From Balamuthia mandrillaris (Eukaryota > Discosea > Longamoebia > Balamuthiidae): a stretch of 64,000 nt of DNA. The stretch covers positions 1-64,000 of the forward strand of contig JAVKOQ010000078.1 in the NCBI GenBank assembly GCA_031835245.1, in the 5' to 3' direction. The notes under the pieces are model-generated. The model was not told the DNA's origin. It made no database searches and saw only the letters and a program-made list of their open reading frames with translations. The position numbers and the translations under genes were made by a program. Below, one piece after another: positions 9,968 to 21,578 of this stretch (the first letter of the stretch is position 1; every line of letters starts with the position of its first letter).

Positions 9968-12009
9968 GTACTTGCACTCCCCCTCCAACGCGCCGCTACC
10001 ACCCCACTACGTTCGTTTTCGCAACGAGCTGCTACGCTACCTGCCGGCTTCACGCGTCATCCAGGACCCGTTGCGCACCCTGGCCTATGGCACCGATGCT
10101 AGCTTCTACCGCCTCATCCCCAAGCTGGTAGTTAATGTTGCTGGCCCGGAAGAGATCGTTCGGCTGCTGCGTCTAGCGAGGCAGCATAACATCCCACTCA
10201 CTTTCCGTGCTGCTGGCACCAGTCTCTCTGGTTTGTTTGTTGCACTTTTCCTTTTCTCCTTTCTTCTTTCTTTCTTTCTTTCTCTCTCACGCACTCTCTT
10301 TCTATGCGCCGGATTTCAGGGCAAGCAGTAACAGACTCGGTGTTGGTGCGCTTGATTCCATCCAAGTGGAGCAGTTGGGATGTGTTGAACAAGGAAGGCT
10401 CCCTCATTTCCCTCCAACCAGGCATTATCGGCGGGGATGCCAACCGCATATTGGGTTCATTCTTCTTCTTGTTTGTTCCTTTTGTTTCTTATGTTCTTTT
10501 TCACTCTTTTCTCATTCTTTTTTCTTCCCCACAACCATTCAGCGACATATGGAAAGAAGATAGGTCCCGATCCATCCAGCATCAACTCATGCATGATAGG
10601 CGGCATCACTGCCAACAACTCAAGTGGAATGTGCTGCGGCACCGCTCAAAACAGCTACCAAACCATTCAAGAGCTCATCATCACGATGTCCGATGGTGCC
10701 GTACTTGATACGAGCAGTGAGACCAGCCGTCGCAGTTTTCATCACAGTCACGCCCATATTTTGGAGGGACTGACTACCATCGCGAGACGAATTCGAGCCA
10801 ATGCGCCGCTAGCTGCTCTCATTCGAGAGAAGTACAGCATAAAGAACACGACAGGATATACTCTTAATGCTTTCATTGACTTTGAGTGTCCATTTGAGAT
10901 ACTCAAACATTTGATCATTGGCAGTGAAGGAACCCTTGCATTTATTAGTATGTCTTGATTCTCTCGTTCTCTCTTTTATATTCATATTTATATATTTCTA
11001 CAAACAGACCAAGTTGTGTTGAGGACAGTGGATGACCTGCCCTATAAAGCCTCTTCTCTTTTGTATTTTCCCAATATACGCACAGCCTGCGAGGCTGTCA
11101 CTATGCTAAAGCAGGCTCCTGTCGATGCGGTAGAACTTTTGGACAGGGCCAGCCTTCGCTCAGCAGAAAACTCTGGTTACTTCTATCTACTTGTTCATTC
11201 TTTTATCCCTTTTTCTTATCAACGGAATGTCGTGTCTACTATGCAATACAGGATTGATCCCAACGAATTTGGGTCCGGAAGTAACAGCCCTGTTACTTGA
11301 AACAAGAGCGAGAAACAAGGATGAACTTCATCGCAGAATGACTGAGGTGGAGTCTATCCTTCAGCCGCTATCGACCCACAGCGAATCATTAGGTTTCTCC
11401 ACAGATGCCAAACGTAACACACAGTTATGGGATATAAGAAAAGGGCTTATAACTACTGCAGGAGCGCTTCGTCCAGTCTCAACTTCTGTCCTTTTGGAGG
11501 ATATTGCTGTCCCGGTTTCTAAACTACCTGATGCTACCATTGAACTTCAAGATTTGTTTCAGCGTCTGGGTTATCATGGTATTAGTCGTTTCTCTCCCTC
11601 TCCCTCTCCCTCTCCCTCTCCCTCTCCCTCTCCCTCCTCTCCCTCTCTCTCTCCCCTCTCCCTCTCCCTCTCCCTCTCCCTCTCCTCTCTCTCTCCCTCT
11701 CTCTCCCTCTCCCCTCTCTCTCCCTCCCTCTCTCCCTCTCCCTCTCCCTCTCCCTCTCCCTCTCTCTCCCTCTCCCTCTCCCTCTCCCTCTCCCTCTGTT
11801 TCTGAATACGACTAAGACATGTCGTCATGCTAAAGATGCGGTAATATTTGGACACGCTCGAGATGGCAATTTGCACCTTCTCTTTGCTCAATCATTCAAC
11901 TCCGAAGAAGAAGTGTTGCGGTACAAGCATATGATGGATGAGCTTTGTTTTATTGTAGCCAAAAAATACAATGGCAGTTTAAAGGCAGAGCACGGCACGG
12001 GTTGGCTAT

Positions 12010-12043
<34 letters not shown>

Positions 12044-13825
12044 TTGCTTATTTAGATCGCTGACTGGAACACTGTACAGGTAGAAACGTGGCTCCGTTTG
12101 TGGAGATGGAATGGGGCAGTGAGGCGTATAATATTATGTGGGAGATAAAGCGGCTGTTCGATCCGGACAACATTCTCAATCCAGGCGTTATTCTCAACAA
12201 GGATCCCGAAGTACACATGAAGAACTTGAAACCAATGCCTGCCGCCCACACTCTTGTCGACCAATGTATAGAATGTGGCTTTTGCGAGCGCAACTGTCCT
12301 TCTAGGGAGCTTACTCTCACTCCACGGCAACGAATTGTTGCATGGCGAGGTTTTTTTCCCCCTTTCTTCTTTCTTCTTTGCTGGACTCACGTTAGGTTTT
12401 TTTATGGGTTCTATAGAAATGGAACGTTTGAAAGCAAAGATTAGAGAGGCGCCTGCTATTGAAGATAAACAACGACTTGAAAGCTTTGAAGCTACCTTTA
12501 GGTATCAAGGAGACAGCACATGTGCTGCTGATGGCATGTGTTCCACTTCATGCCCTGTCAAAAGTAGGTTTATCTTACCCTTTCACTTGTTTCTCTTTCT
12601 AATAATTCTATGCTATAATACTTTCCTCTGCAGTAAATACAGGTGAACTTATAAAACTTCACCGTGCCTCCAATCGTACTCTGCGGCAAAATCAAATGGC
12701 GGATTGGGTGGCTGATCATTTCGACACCGTCACTACCACTGCCCGAAGGCTTCTTTCCGTGGTGGACGCAACCCACCGCGTAGTAGGCCCTGCTCCCATT
12801 CAAGCCATTTCTAAGCTGACCAACCGCTTGTCCGGCCGCATGCTTCCTGAATGGAACACAAACGTGCCTCGACCCGCTCCTCCAATCCCCAAATATTGCC
12901 TATTGCCACAACAGTCAACTGCAACAACTGCACCAGCAGAGAAGCTCAAAGTGGTGTACTTTCCTTGCTGTGCCAACAGAGTGATGGGACTGAAGCGAGG
13001 AGATGATGAACGGCAGTCGTTGTTCGAGAAGACAATTCAGGTCTTGGAAAAAGCCAACTGCCAGGTCATCGTTCCCCCAAAGGTAGAGGGCATGTGCTGT
13101 GGCATGGCCTTCGCCAGCAAAGGATTTCCCACCCAATCTCACCGCAAAACTCGCCAATGGGAACAAGAGATGTTCCAAGCTTCCAATCAAGGTCTATCTC
13201 TATTGCGTTTTCTTCTTGCTGTTGAATAAGTCTAATTTTCAAACAAACAGGAGAGTTCCCGATTCTATGTGATATGAGCCCGTGCGCCCATCACCTCAAA
13301 ACTCATCGCTCCAAACAGAAAGATTACCCCCAATTGAACCTGTATGAGCCCATCGAGTTCACAGAGCGTTATCTCTTCCCCAGACTGAAGCTCAAACCGC
13401 CAAAGGCGGGCAGCACTCTGGCCATCCACACGCCATGCAGCTCCAAACGCATGGGCCTGGAGGACAAGTTTCAAAAGTTGGCGGCCAGCATGGCGGAACG
13501 CGTGATCGACTCGCAGATCCCTTGTTGCGGAATGGCGGGAGATAGAGGCTTGGAGTACTCGGAGCTGCCCGCCTCTGCACTCAATCGTCTTCGGAGACGC
13601 CTTCAAAGGAGCACCGCGGAAGGAGGGAGAGGATGTACGGAAGGCTATTCCAACAGTCGGACGTGCGAGATCGGTTTATCTCAGCACAGCGGCATTCCCT
13701 TCCGTTCTATCTTTTACTTGGTGGACGAATGCACGGAGCCGCGCTTCCCGCCTCAAGCACCCACTAAAACGCCGGCGGAAAACGTTGCGGAATTCGGCGG
13801 GGCGGTAACATTGCGCCCCCTCTAG
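9702..13825 (+). CDS. FAD-linked, Fe-S D-lactate dehydrogenase-like oxidoreductase, bacterial type
   Basis: Ten exons: 9702-10230, 10320-10454, 10543-10947, 11008-11175, 11252-11578, 11836-12000, 12080-12349, 12417-12563, 12634-13191, 13251-13825; 1092 aa, frame closes. The N-terminal 100 residues are Ser/Arg-rich and could target mitochondria. Then comes the FAD_binding_4 fold (FRAAGTSLSGQAVTDSVLV, SLQPGIIGGDANRI, ITANNSSGMCCGT) and the FAD-oxidase C-terminal domain (FGHARDGNLH). Next is a 4Fe-4S site (CIECGFCERNCP) followed by CAADGMCSTSCP, and finally CCG-type cysteine motifs (MCCGMAF, IPCCGMAGDRG). This domain order is that of Pseudomonas-type Dld, not of the short eukaryotic D-LDH. It likely oxidises D-lactate or a similar 2-hydroxyacid, feeding a quinone or cytochrome. 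All nine introns are phase 1. Confidence 0.88.
11587..11806 (+). repeat. pyrimidine microsatellite (CTCCCT/CT)n in an intron
   Basis: About 220 bp of CCCTCT and CT units fill the intron between exons 5 and 6 of the lactate dehydrogenase gene (11579-11835). On the sense strand it forms an extreme polypyrimidine tract upstream of the acceptor. Confidence 0.95.
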
Positions 13826-13959
13826 CCCTCCTTCATGTATCAAAAGCCAAATAATTGTCTCTAAATATCCACCCCTGATGGATTAAAAGTCACACAAGTG
13901 AGTAAACCCACAAAGGAAAGTTCTTGCGAGAATGCGGGGATGGGGTGGGCTAGAGGGCT

Positions 13960-14216
13960 ACAGAAGCGCCCATCCACTTTCCCATCGGCGCGTCCCCATA
14001 CGGCTCCATCGGGCAACGCTACACAACAAGGTTCCGAAGAAGCATGTTGCGCGCTCGGAGGCTTGGACATCCAAGACCTGCACCTGGTGCCTCCCCGTGA
14101 CTCATGAGCAGAATGAAATCAACCGGCGGGAGCGGATCTTCGAAAGCGAGCATAGGGACTGTGGGATACGGCTAGACAGAGACGTATGGAGCACTACTGC
14201 CATACACGCCCCAAAT
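13960..14216 (+). pseudogene. decayed Fanzor/TnpB-type nuclease C-terminus
   Basis: One frame (about 13960-14216) reads LSHRRVPIRL, then SEAWTSKTCTWC and RIFESEHRDCGIRLDRDV. This matches in order the end of the TnpB/Fanzor family: the helix before the zinc ribbon, the TSKTCxxC half of the ribbon, the second half around CG, and the RuvC-III motif DRDxN. One ribbon Cys is replaced (FES), the Asn after DRDV is Trp, and no RuvC-I, RuvC-II or N-terminal region is seen. It starts just past the lactate dehydrogenase stop and ends before the Shk-like gene. Family known: RNA-guided nucleases carried by transposons, present in several amoebae. Here it is only a remnant. Confidence 0.6.
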
Positions 14217-14275
14217 GGGTTCCCTTGGAGTTTTCACGGTCCATGACAACGAGAGTCTTTATTTGTTGTGCCGCA

Positions 14276-15796
14276 TCAGTCGTTCTTTTCAGCGGCAGAC
14301 TGTTGCCGCTGCACTGGATGCCCATTGTCCTCGTTGGAGGAGTACCGGCGCAACGCGCTCCTTACGTGTGCAGAGTGCTCCCCAAAAGAGAAGGAAGAAG
14401 ACAAGGCGAGCAGTTTCTCAGCAGAAGATGATGAAGGGTTTCGTGGTGAGACAGGAAGGTTGCTGCTGCTTAAATATTTCTGTATCTCGGCCTCCACTTC
14501 GGACATAGGTCCCTCCGTCTTTTGCGTCAACAACCTTTTGATCATTTCCAGCTCCTCGTCCTTCTTTCTCAACAACTCCCGCTGTCTTTCCAGCTCTTGG
14601 GACAACTTCCTCTCTTCCTCCTTTTGTATCTCTATCAATGATTTGTGCTTCTCCAATTCTTGCTCCAACGCCACATCTCTTGGGCTCTTCCCTCCGTTTT
14701 CTTCTTCCACCACCACCGTCGGCATAATACCTGACCTTTTTCGGTCATCGTCCTTCCTAAGGATCATGCTGTTGCTGTTGCTGTTGCTGTTGCTGCCATT
14801 GCTGCTGCTGTCAAACAGGCTAGTCAATTGTTGCACCGTGGAGATGGTTGGCCGACGAGGTTTGGTTGCCTTCACGTAACCTTTAGACTCTATCACGTTG
14901 AACAACGGGCCAAAGGCACGACCATCAAAGCAAGGATTGGTGAGTCCCAGCTCCGGCGCTATCGTGTTTATCAACTCTACCAGAGAGTCGGAGCTGCTCT
15001 TTGTGTCGGGAGTGATGTAGAGCTCATATTTGCCGTTCTTGGAGCTCCGCATGATGCGTTGGTGGAACAAGCGGCGGTGCTTGTCGATAGTGGTGATGGT
15101 GAGGTTTCCCCCAGTGCTGCTCAGGCGCACCAAGAATGCACCTGGTTGTTTGTTACAGAGTCTTGTTTCAGCGTCTTCCACAGAGATCTTGCCATGGAAC
15201 CATCTGTTTGTTCAATTTTTGTTTAAGTTGCGTTGGTAAAGAGAAACTTAATATTTTGTTTGTAGATTACTTACTCTTGTCGACAAACGTTCGTGAACTG
15301 CGGAAATGAACGAAGTTAAAAAATTGAGGCACATTGAGAGAGCGTGTAAGAGCGAGTGAGAGGGCAGAGAGGGCAGGGATCTAAACCTTATCAACGATGG
15401 TCCCTTGGGAGTCTCTTTTGGCCATGGGACCAAACAAACGAAGGAAACTACCAAAGTTTTCACAAGAGATACTCCACGCTAATTCGCCAGACGCTAGCGT
15501 GAGATCCGGGTATCGCTCCGCTATTGTGATGTGAGAGTGAGAGAGAGAGAGAGAGAAGGGCTGTTAGGACAAATGTAGAATGGAGAGGAAAAGTAAAACG
15601 CACCAAGCATTAAGTTCAGACACAAATAGCCATGGTCATGTCTGGGGTCTATTAGTGGTTGATTTAAATCACGATAAAACTCCTCTACAAATGTTTCCCA
15701 GCTGACCTTGAAGGGATAATGATCTATCAATCGGTTTTCCTGTGTAGTTAGTCAGTAAACAGTCAGTGGCGATGATTAGTCAGTAAACATAAGAGC

Positions 15797-15829
<33 letters not shown>

Positions 15830-17166
15830 CGAGCGCAAGAGAGAGAGAGAGAGAGAGAGAGAGAACATGAAGGAGGGAATGAAAATCGGATGTGTACCAC
15901 ATGCTCTCGCAACCCACGCCATAACGTTCTTCCCTGTACATCCTCTATCATCATTTCTACAAATATTGCATCCAGGCGCTCTCTTATCTCTGTGAAGGAA
16001 GGTCTTTTGTTGCTTTATGAGACAGCTATCATTAGTTACAGCGGAAAGAGACAAACCGTTTGGTGTGGTCCTGGTGCCATGCCTCTTCGATGAGTGCCCG
16101 AAGTGAAGGAAACATATCGAGAGGCATAGGCGGACGGCGAGCTTTATGCACTACGTCCCGCATGTACTGTCTGGTTTCCTCATAAGGAACGCCAATGGTA
16201 GGAGATGTCCTTGTCATGATGCTCCACAGCACCACAGCATAGGCGTAAATGTCTGATTGCTCCGATGGTGGAAAACCTCTCAGTAACTCGGGAGACATCC
16301 AAAAGGGAGAGCCTTTCACTTTTGCGCTTGGCGGGGCTGATGGGTCGTGAGGCTCTTTGATACAACTGGAGTTATGAAAGGGCAAGGATAAGTATTCGCT
16401 CACACGTCGTACATTCATCGAGTAACAGTCTCCCTCGAAGCTAGGAAAAGAAAGAGCATTACCTGAAGCCAAAGTCGCAAATGGAGATGCAGAAATCGGT
16501 TTTGACCAACACGTTAGCTGGTTTGATATCTCCATGAATGATGGGAGGGTCCAACGAGTGCAGCCAATCCAAACCTGTCAATTGTGAAGATCACATTCAG
16601 CAAAAGTTCCAAGTGATGTTGCTCCTCTCTTCCTTCTTTCATTTCTTTTCTTTTGTTCAATTTTGCATTTGTTGGACTTCTCTTGTTCTATCGTCTCAAA
16701 CGAACCTTGTGCAATGTCTCGGGCGAGCTTGAACCTTTGTTGCCAACTGAGCTCTATTTGCGGGTCGTAGAGAATTTCTTCCATGCTCTTCCCTTCCACG
16801 TATTCCATCACCAGAGCCACTTCGTTTTCCTCCGTACACACTCCCATCAACATCAACACAAACGGATGGCGCAGTTGGCTAGGTTATTTTTTTTTTTTCG
16901 TTTGTTTTGTTGTTTAGATAGATGAACCTGTTTCGTTCTTTTTCGAAAACAAAACACAAAACGAACCTCATGATCTCTACTTCTTTTTTCAGTTCCAGGA
17001 GTTTGGGTCCACTCAAAGCCTGATTGTGGAGTTTTTTGACGGCGACCGTCTGGCCCCGACACTTGCCTTTGTAAACTGTGCCATAGCCTCCAGTGGCGAT
17101 GGTAGAAACGAGCTTCACTTCTTTGCCTTTGATGTGGGGTTCGTTTGTATTCTTTTTTTTCATCAA
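14276..17166 (-). CDS. Shk-type protein kinase: TKL kinase, SH2 domain, coiled coil
   Basis: Nine exons: 17166-16967, 16878-16706, 16574-16463, 16440-16057, 16003-15898, 15739-15604, 15520-15387, 15297-15275, 15203-14276; 731 aa, frame closes. Kinase domain (residues about 15-330): ATGGYGTVYKG, VAVKKL, HGDIKPANVL (Arg of HRD replaced by Gly), DFG, GSPFWMSPELL, DIYAYAVVLW. A linker follows, then an SH2 domain (about 422-515) with WFHGKIS and GAFLVRLSS, the phosphotyrosine-binding Arg being in FLVR. The tail is an acidic coiled coil (KKDEELEMIKRLL) and a Ser-rich end. Kinase followed by SH2 is the layout of Dictyostelium ShkA-E. Exon 8 is only 23 nt and supplies the residues just before the SH2. 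The start is the first ATG before the glycine loop. Confidence 0.87.
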
Positions 17167-17788
17167 TCAAATATTTCCATAGAGGGTTACGCAAGGGGTT
17201 AACGAAAAAAAAAAACTCAGCCGGACAAGTGGAAAAGGGGGAGAGAAACAAACATAAAAAGACTCTCTCTTTGTTGTCCTACACTAACGTACCCAAACAG
17301 CGAGGTCCGGTTGTGCTTCCATTGCTGACAAAGCACAAAAAAAAAAAGGTAGCCTGCCACAACGACTTCTACGCCTTCTTCTCCTCTTCTCTCGCTTTCT
17401 TTTCTTTTCTTTTTGGTTGGTTTCAATTTGAACGGGAGATATTGTACAGTGTAAAATTGTGTCCAAGATTTTTGTCGGAAAATTCGTCATATTTTCGTTG
17501 GACAGCAGGCGCATCGGGAGCGGCTCCGTCATCGCGCCAGATCGTTTTCGCGCTGCCTGGCAACCAGGACATGAGCCAGGACAGGAGACAGCACCGAAAA
17601 AGGAAGCTGACGCCATCCACCATCGGAAAGGGAAGTAAGCTATATGATTACACCGCAATCTTTCCTCTCAGGCCATTACCCGCCTGAACGAGCTGCTGCT
17701 TTTTCCTTTAACTTTTTCTTTTAATCGAACGCAAGAAAGCCCAAAGAAACGCTTTATCCACAGCGCACGACAAAAAAAAACAACCACG
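17167..17788. other. divergent intergenic region
   Basis: 622 bp between the start codons of the Shk-like kinase and the four-helix protein. Several 50-70 codon open frames exist around 17420-17690 on both strands, but none links to a neighbour by clear splice sites, so I call none. Likely holds both promoters. Confidence 0.5.
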
Positions 17789-18462
17789 ATGAACCTGAAA
17801 CTTCTCCTCGCCGTTGTCATTCTTGCCGCTGCCAACTTTGTTTGCTTTATTCTTTGGATCGCCGGATGGTTGCGCTTCCTGTTATCGGATTTCTGAACTT
17901 AACAAAAATACTAATTCTTCTTTTCCCCTCTTCTCTGTCAGGCCTGCCGGTGACTATTTTGAAGGCCAAGGCAAGCAGAGCGCCCGTTTCCTCTTCACTT
18001 GGGGCTTCTTCCTTGCCCTTCTCAGTGTCATCTCTTTCGCTCTCGCGTTGCTTCTTCCTCTTCCTGCCATTCAAAAATTCTTGCATTTTCTGGTTAGTTT
18101 GTGTTGCCTGTTTTGCCTTCTTGAACTCTTTTTTTAAAATGTCTCTTTTTCTCCACCAACAGTCGATCGCCGTTTCCGTCCTGTTCATTTCTTTGTTGAC
18201 CCTTGCCCTGAGTCACTCTCTCTCCGCACTGGAGACACCTGACTGCACTGACGATGGTGTTGACGAGGACCGTTGCAATGGTGGCAAGGTCATTTTCGTG
18301 TGCTCCTTCTTCTGGTTGTGGGTTCAGGTATATTCTCCCTCCCTCCGCCCTCCCTCCCCCTCACTCTCTCTCAACTCTAAATTACAATAATAGGCTGCTC
18401 AACTGACACTGAGCCTTTACTTGCTTCCTGGTCTCGTCTCCGAGTTCGCGACCGACCGCTAA
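17789..18462 (+). CDS. small four-helix membrane protein, unknown
   Basis: Four exons: 17789-17868, 17942-18092, 18163-18327, 18394-18462; 154 aa, frame closes. The first helix (LLLAVVILAAANFVCFILWIA) may act as a signal anchor; others are GFFLALLSVISFALALLLP, SIAVSVLFISLLTLALS and VIFVCSFFWLWV. The loop between helices 3 and 4 is acidic with Cys residues (DCTDDGVDEDRC), probably lumenal. The spacing recalls tetraspan families such as MARVEL, but no diagnostic motif is seen. I do not recognise it. Confidence 0.7.
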
Positions 18463-18614
18463 AAACTATGATAAACAAGAAGAATGAGCTCCATTTTTTT
18501 TTTTTTTGAAAGCTCTATTATCACTTATGTTTTTTTTTTTTTTTTTTTTTTTTTGTAGAACATTCATTCTGCTGTCATTTTTAAAAGAAAAACTAAGGAG
18601 ACTTTCCTTGGTTG

Positions 18615-21532
18615 TTATTGTTTGAAGTCGGGAAGAAGCAGCATTGATGAGTCACTAGCATTTGCATCTCCATTCCCAGCTGGTTGTTGCTGTTGTTCGG
18701 AGAAGAGAGAAGGAGAAGGCAGCACGAAGAGGCTCTGCGGTGGGACAAGGTCTGTCAGCTCCACTTCGTAACGCTTAGCAAAGAGCGAGAGATGAGGTAA
18801 AGCAATGGGACCACATCGCAATGGCAGCAGCAACAATGTATGAGTGTAGGAAGCACGTGGCAACAACGTGAACGCAGCAAACTTGTCTCCCGAGCATAAG
18901 AGAGAGGGTCCGTGCTTCTTGGTTCCGCCAAGAGTGGGCATCCTCTTGGATGAGCTGTCGGAGGAGGTGGACGAGAAGGCATTGCCCTGTTGTTCCAGAA
19001 GACGAACCAGCTGTTGTTGCTGTTGAGGATCGAGACTGGCCTCTGGCTCCAGTTGTTGATGAGGAGGATGGTCCTGCAATGTCAGTGTCATTTCTTGGAG
19101 GAGGTTTGTGTTGTTCTCTATGGTCAGCTGGTAGGTGAAGAGTTGGCCCACTTCGGCGCTAGGAGGCGCGTCCACACGAACACTGAAGGGTGTTTGACCA
19201 ATTCTTAGTGCTGGGATATGGTCATGGATTACTGTGACGCTGCTGTCATCGTCATCGTCGTAGTCTTCTTGTTCTTCCGCTTGTCCTTCGCCCTCTGATT
19301 GTGCATGTGGGTCTACCACGTCTTTATTCTTTTCCAGCGTAGCTATTCTGCGGTGCTTGTGGCTTTAGAGGAGGTGGAAGGTGAGAAGAAAGAGAAAATA
19401 AAAGCGTAACTTTTTTGTCTGAAGAGATGGAGAGAAAGATGATTGAGAGAGAGAGCGAAGAGAGAATGTATACCGTTTCCATTCCATGGAAAACACACCC
19501 AGGTTCACGTTATCTCCTCCAACAAAAGGCACAACCTCGAACCAAAAGCTGTAGCGCTTGTTGTGATTAAAAACTATGAAGGAAAAAAAAAAACCAAGGC
19601 TTGGTGAACATCGGTTGACAACTGAAAAAAGACTTTTTAAAGAACAAAAAATACACACCTATTGTCTCCTTTTTGGTAGAAGATATAGGCAAGTAATCTG
19701 CTACTGGAACCAAGCTCTTGTTTGTGTTCTGTTCATGGCTTCGTCAGTTTCCAAAAGCAAGGAAATAATAAAAAAGCGAATAACACACCAACACGAGGCT
19801 TACGGATTCTACTGAGAGATAATAAGAGGTCGTAGGCTGAATGTCAACTTGAAGAAAGAACGGCTCGTTTACAGCCAGCTTTGATAGCGCAGGGATAGTA
19901 GAAGAAGGAGAGGTCGTATTTGTTGTAGCGGAAGATGAAGTGGAAGAAGACGAAGGATTGAAGATGGGTTGCAGATCTTTGGAGTAAAAGCTGTAATTAA
20001 TGTGGAACGGCTTTTGTACAGTAACTGAGACAGATTCCTGAAACGTCGTTTTGCTGCGAAGAACCGTTTCGTAGGACACTTGAAACTTGATGTTTCTCGT
20101 GCCAGGCGTTGGAAAGAATACATATACGGTCGTTCTGAAGGATGACTTGCTTGCAATCTCCTGAAACTCTATTTCTTGAACGGGTTCTTTAGTGGACCCT
20201 TTGCCAACAAAGAAGCCAATTTCTTCGGCTTTTATTAAGTGTTAGAATAAGTTCCCCAATGTTCAAAGGAAAAAATGAACGATAAAGAACGTAGAAAGCA
20301 GGAGGCCTACCATATGAGCCGTCAACTAAGAATGACAGCAAGCCAGACGCCTTTTCTTTCTCGTGATTTAGCACTTCCAGATGCATCGCATAAAATTCGT
20401 TTATAAGCGCTGGAGCTTGTTGAGAAACATTAACGCTGATTTCAGGTGCTAATGCAGTAATGCTGTAACGTTTATTTATATTTTGTTGTTTTAGTCTTAC
20501 ATTTTTGCTTGCAAGAAAAGGTATCGAAAATATAATAGAATTGAAAAAAGGACGTACTGCATTTTCGTTCTTTCAGGAGTTCGAGAGAGACTAAGTAGTT
20601 TGGAGAGGGTTGTCTTATTGTTGATTGCACCAGAAGAGAGTATTAAATCAGGTGTATCCCATCGGAAACATATGGAAGAGGATGGTCGCCCAAACTCCAG
20701 GAAAACATTTTTACACTTTAAGCGAGAGAAAAGAGAGGGAGAGAGAAATGTCAGTACACATTCTACCCGTATAAAGGTGAAAGAATGTGAAATGAACCTG
20801 CAACTCTGCTTTTTCCTTAGCGCTAAATTCAAACGAATACGTCCGTGCCACCCCCGGAAGCAGCAATAAATTCGAATATTCATCTATTTACGAATAAAAT
20901 AGCTTTCAGTATTTTTTTTAGCAAGAGGAGGAGAAGGATAACAAGCTTGCCTTGGAGAACAAGAGGACTTTCAGCAGATGCATCAGTGGCAGGCAACGGA
21001 TCCACCACTTGTATATCATAAATATTTTGGCTGAAACCAACCCGCAGTTTGTGAAAGCGGAGTGGAGATGGAAAGTTGGACAATAACATCACCTGGAAGG
21101 AAATAGTTTCTCCAACACACACTTTATCCTCGCAAAAATGCACCTTGCAAAAAAGTAAATAGCAAAACGGTTAAGAAAAACAAGGGAGAAAAGTTGATAT
21201 GAGAGCGAGCAAAACATATGAAGAAAAATAGAAAAGGATATCTAATGAGTCAGCAGGTGTTCGTTGCAAAGAGGCTTTCAACTCCGGTAGAGATAATGTA
21301 GAAGGGCTCTGCAGAAACAAAGAGAAGCAGCAAGAGGTAAGGCTACGAAGGATAGATGATCAAACAATCAAACAAACAACAATTTGTAAATCTCAAAAAG
21401 ACAAAACAAAACAAAACAAAACAAGAGAGGAACGAGAACGTACAACAAGGGCAGAAAGGAGCTGTGATTGAATCGTTTGTTTCTGCTGTATATTATAGCT
21501 CATATCTACAATAGCGAATGAGCAGAGAAAGG

Positions 21533-21578
<46 letters not shown>

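Noticed and set aside
14268-14879. 203-codon plus-strand frame with Cys pairs (CCRCTGC, CAEC)
   Set aside because: Antisense of the Shk-like C-terminal exon, which is fixed by the SH2 domain in the same exon.
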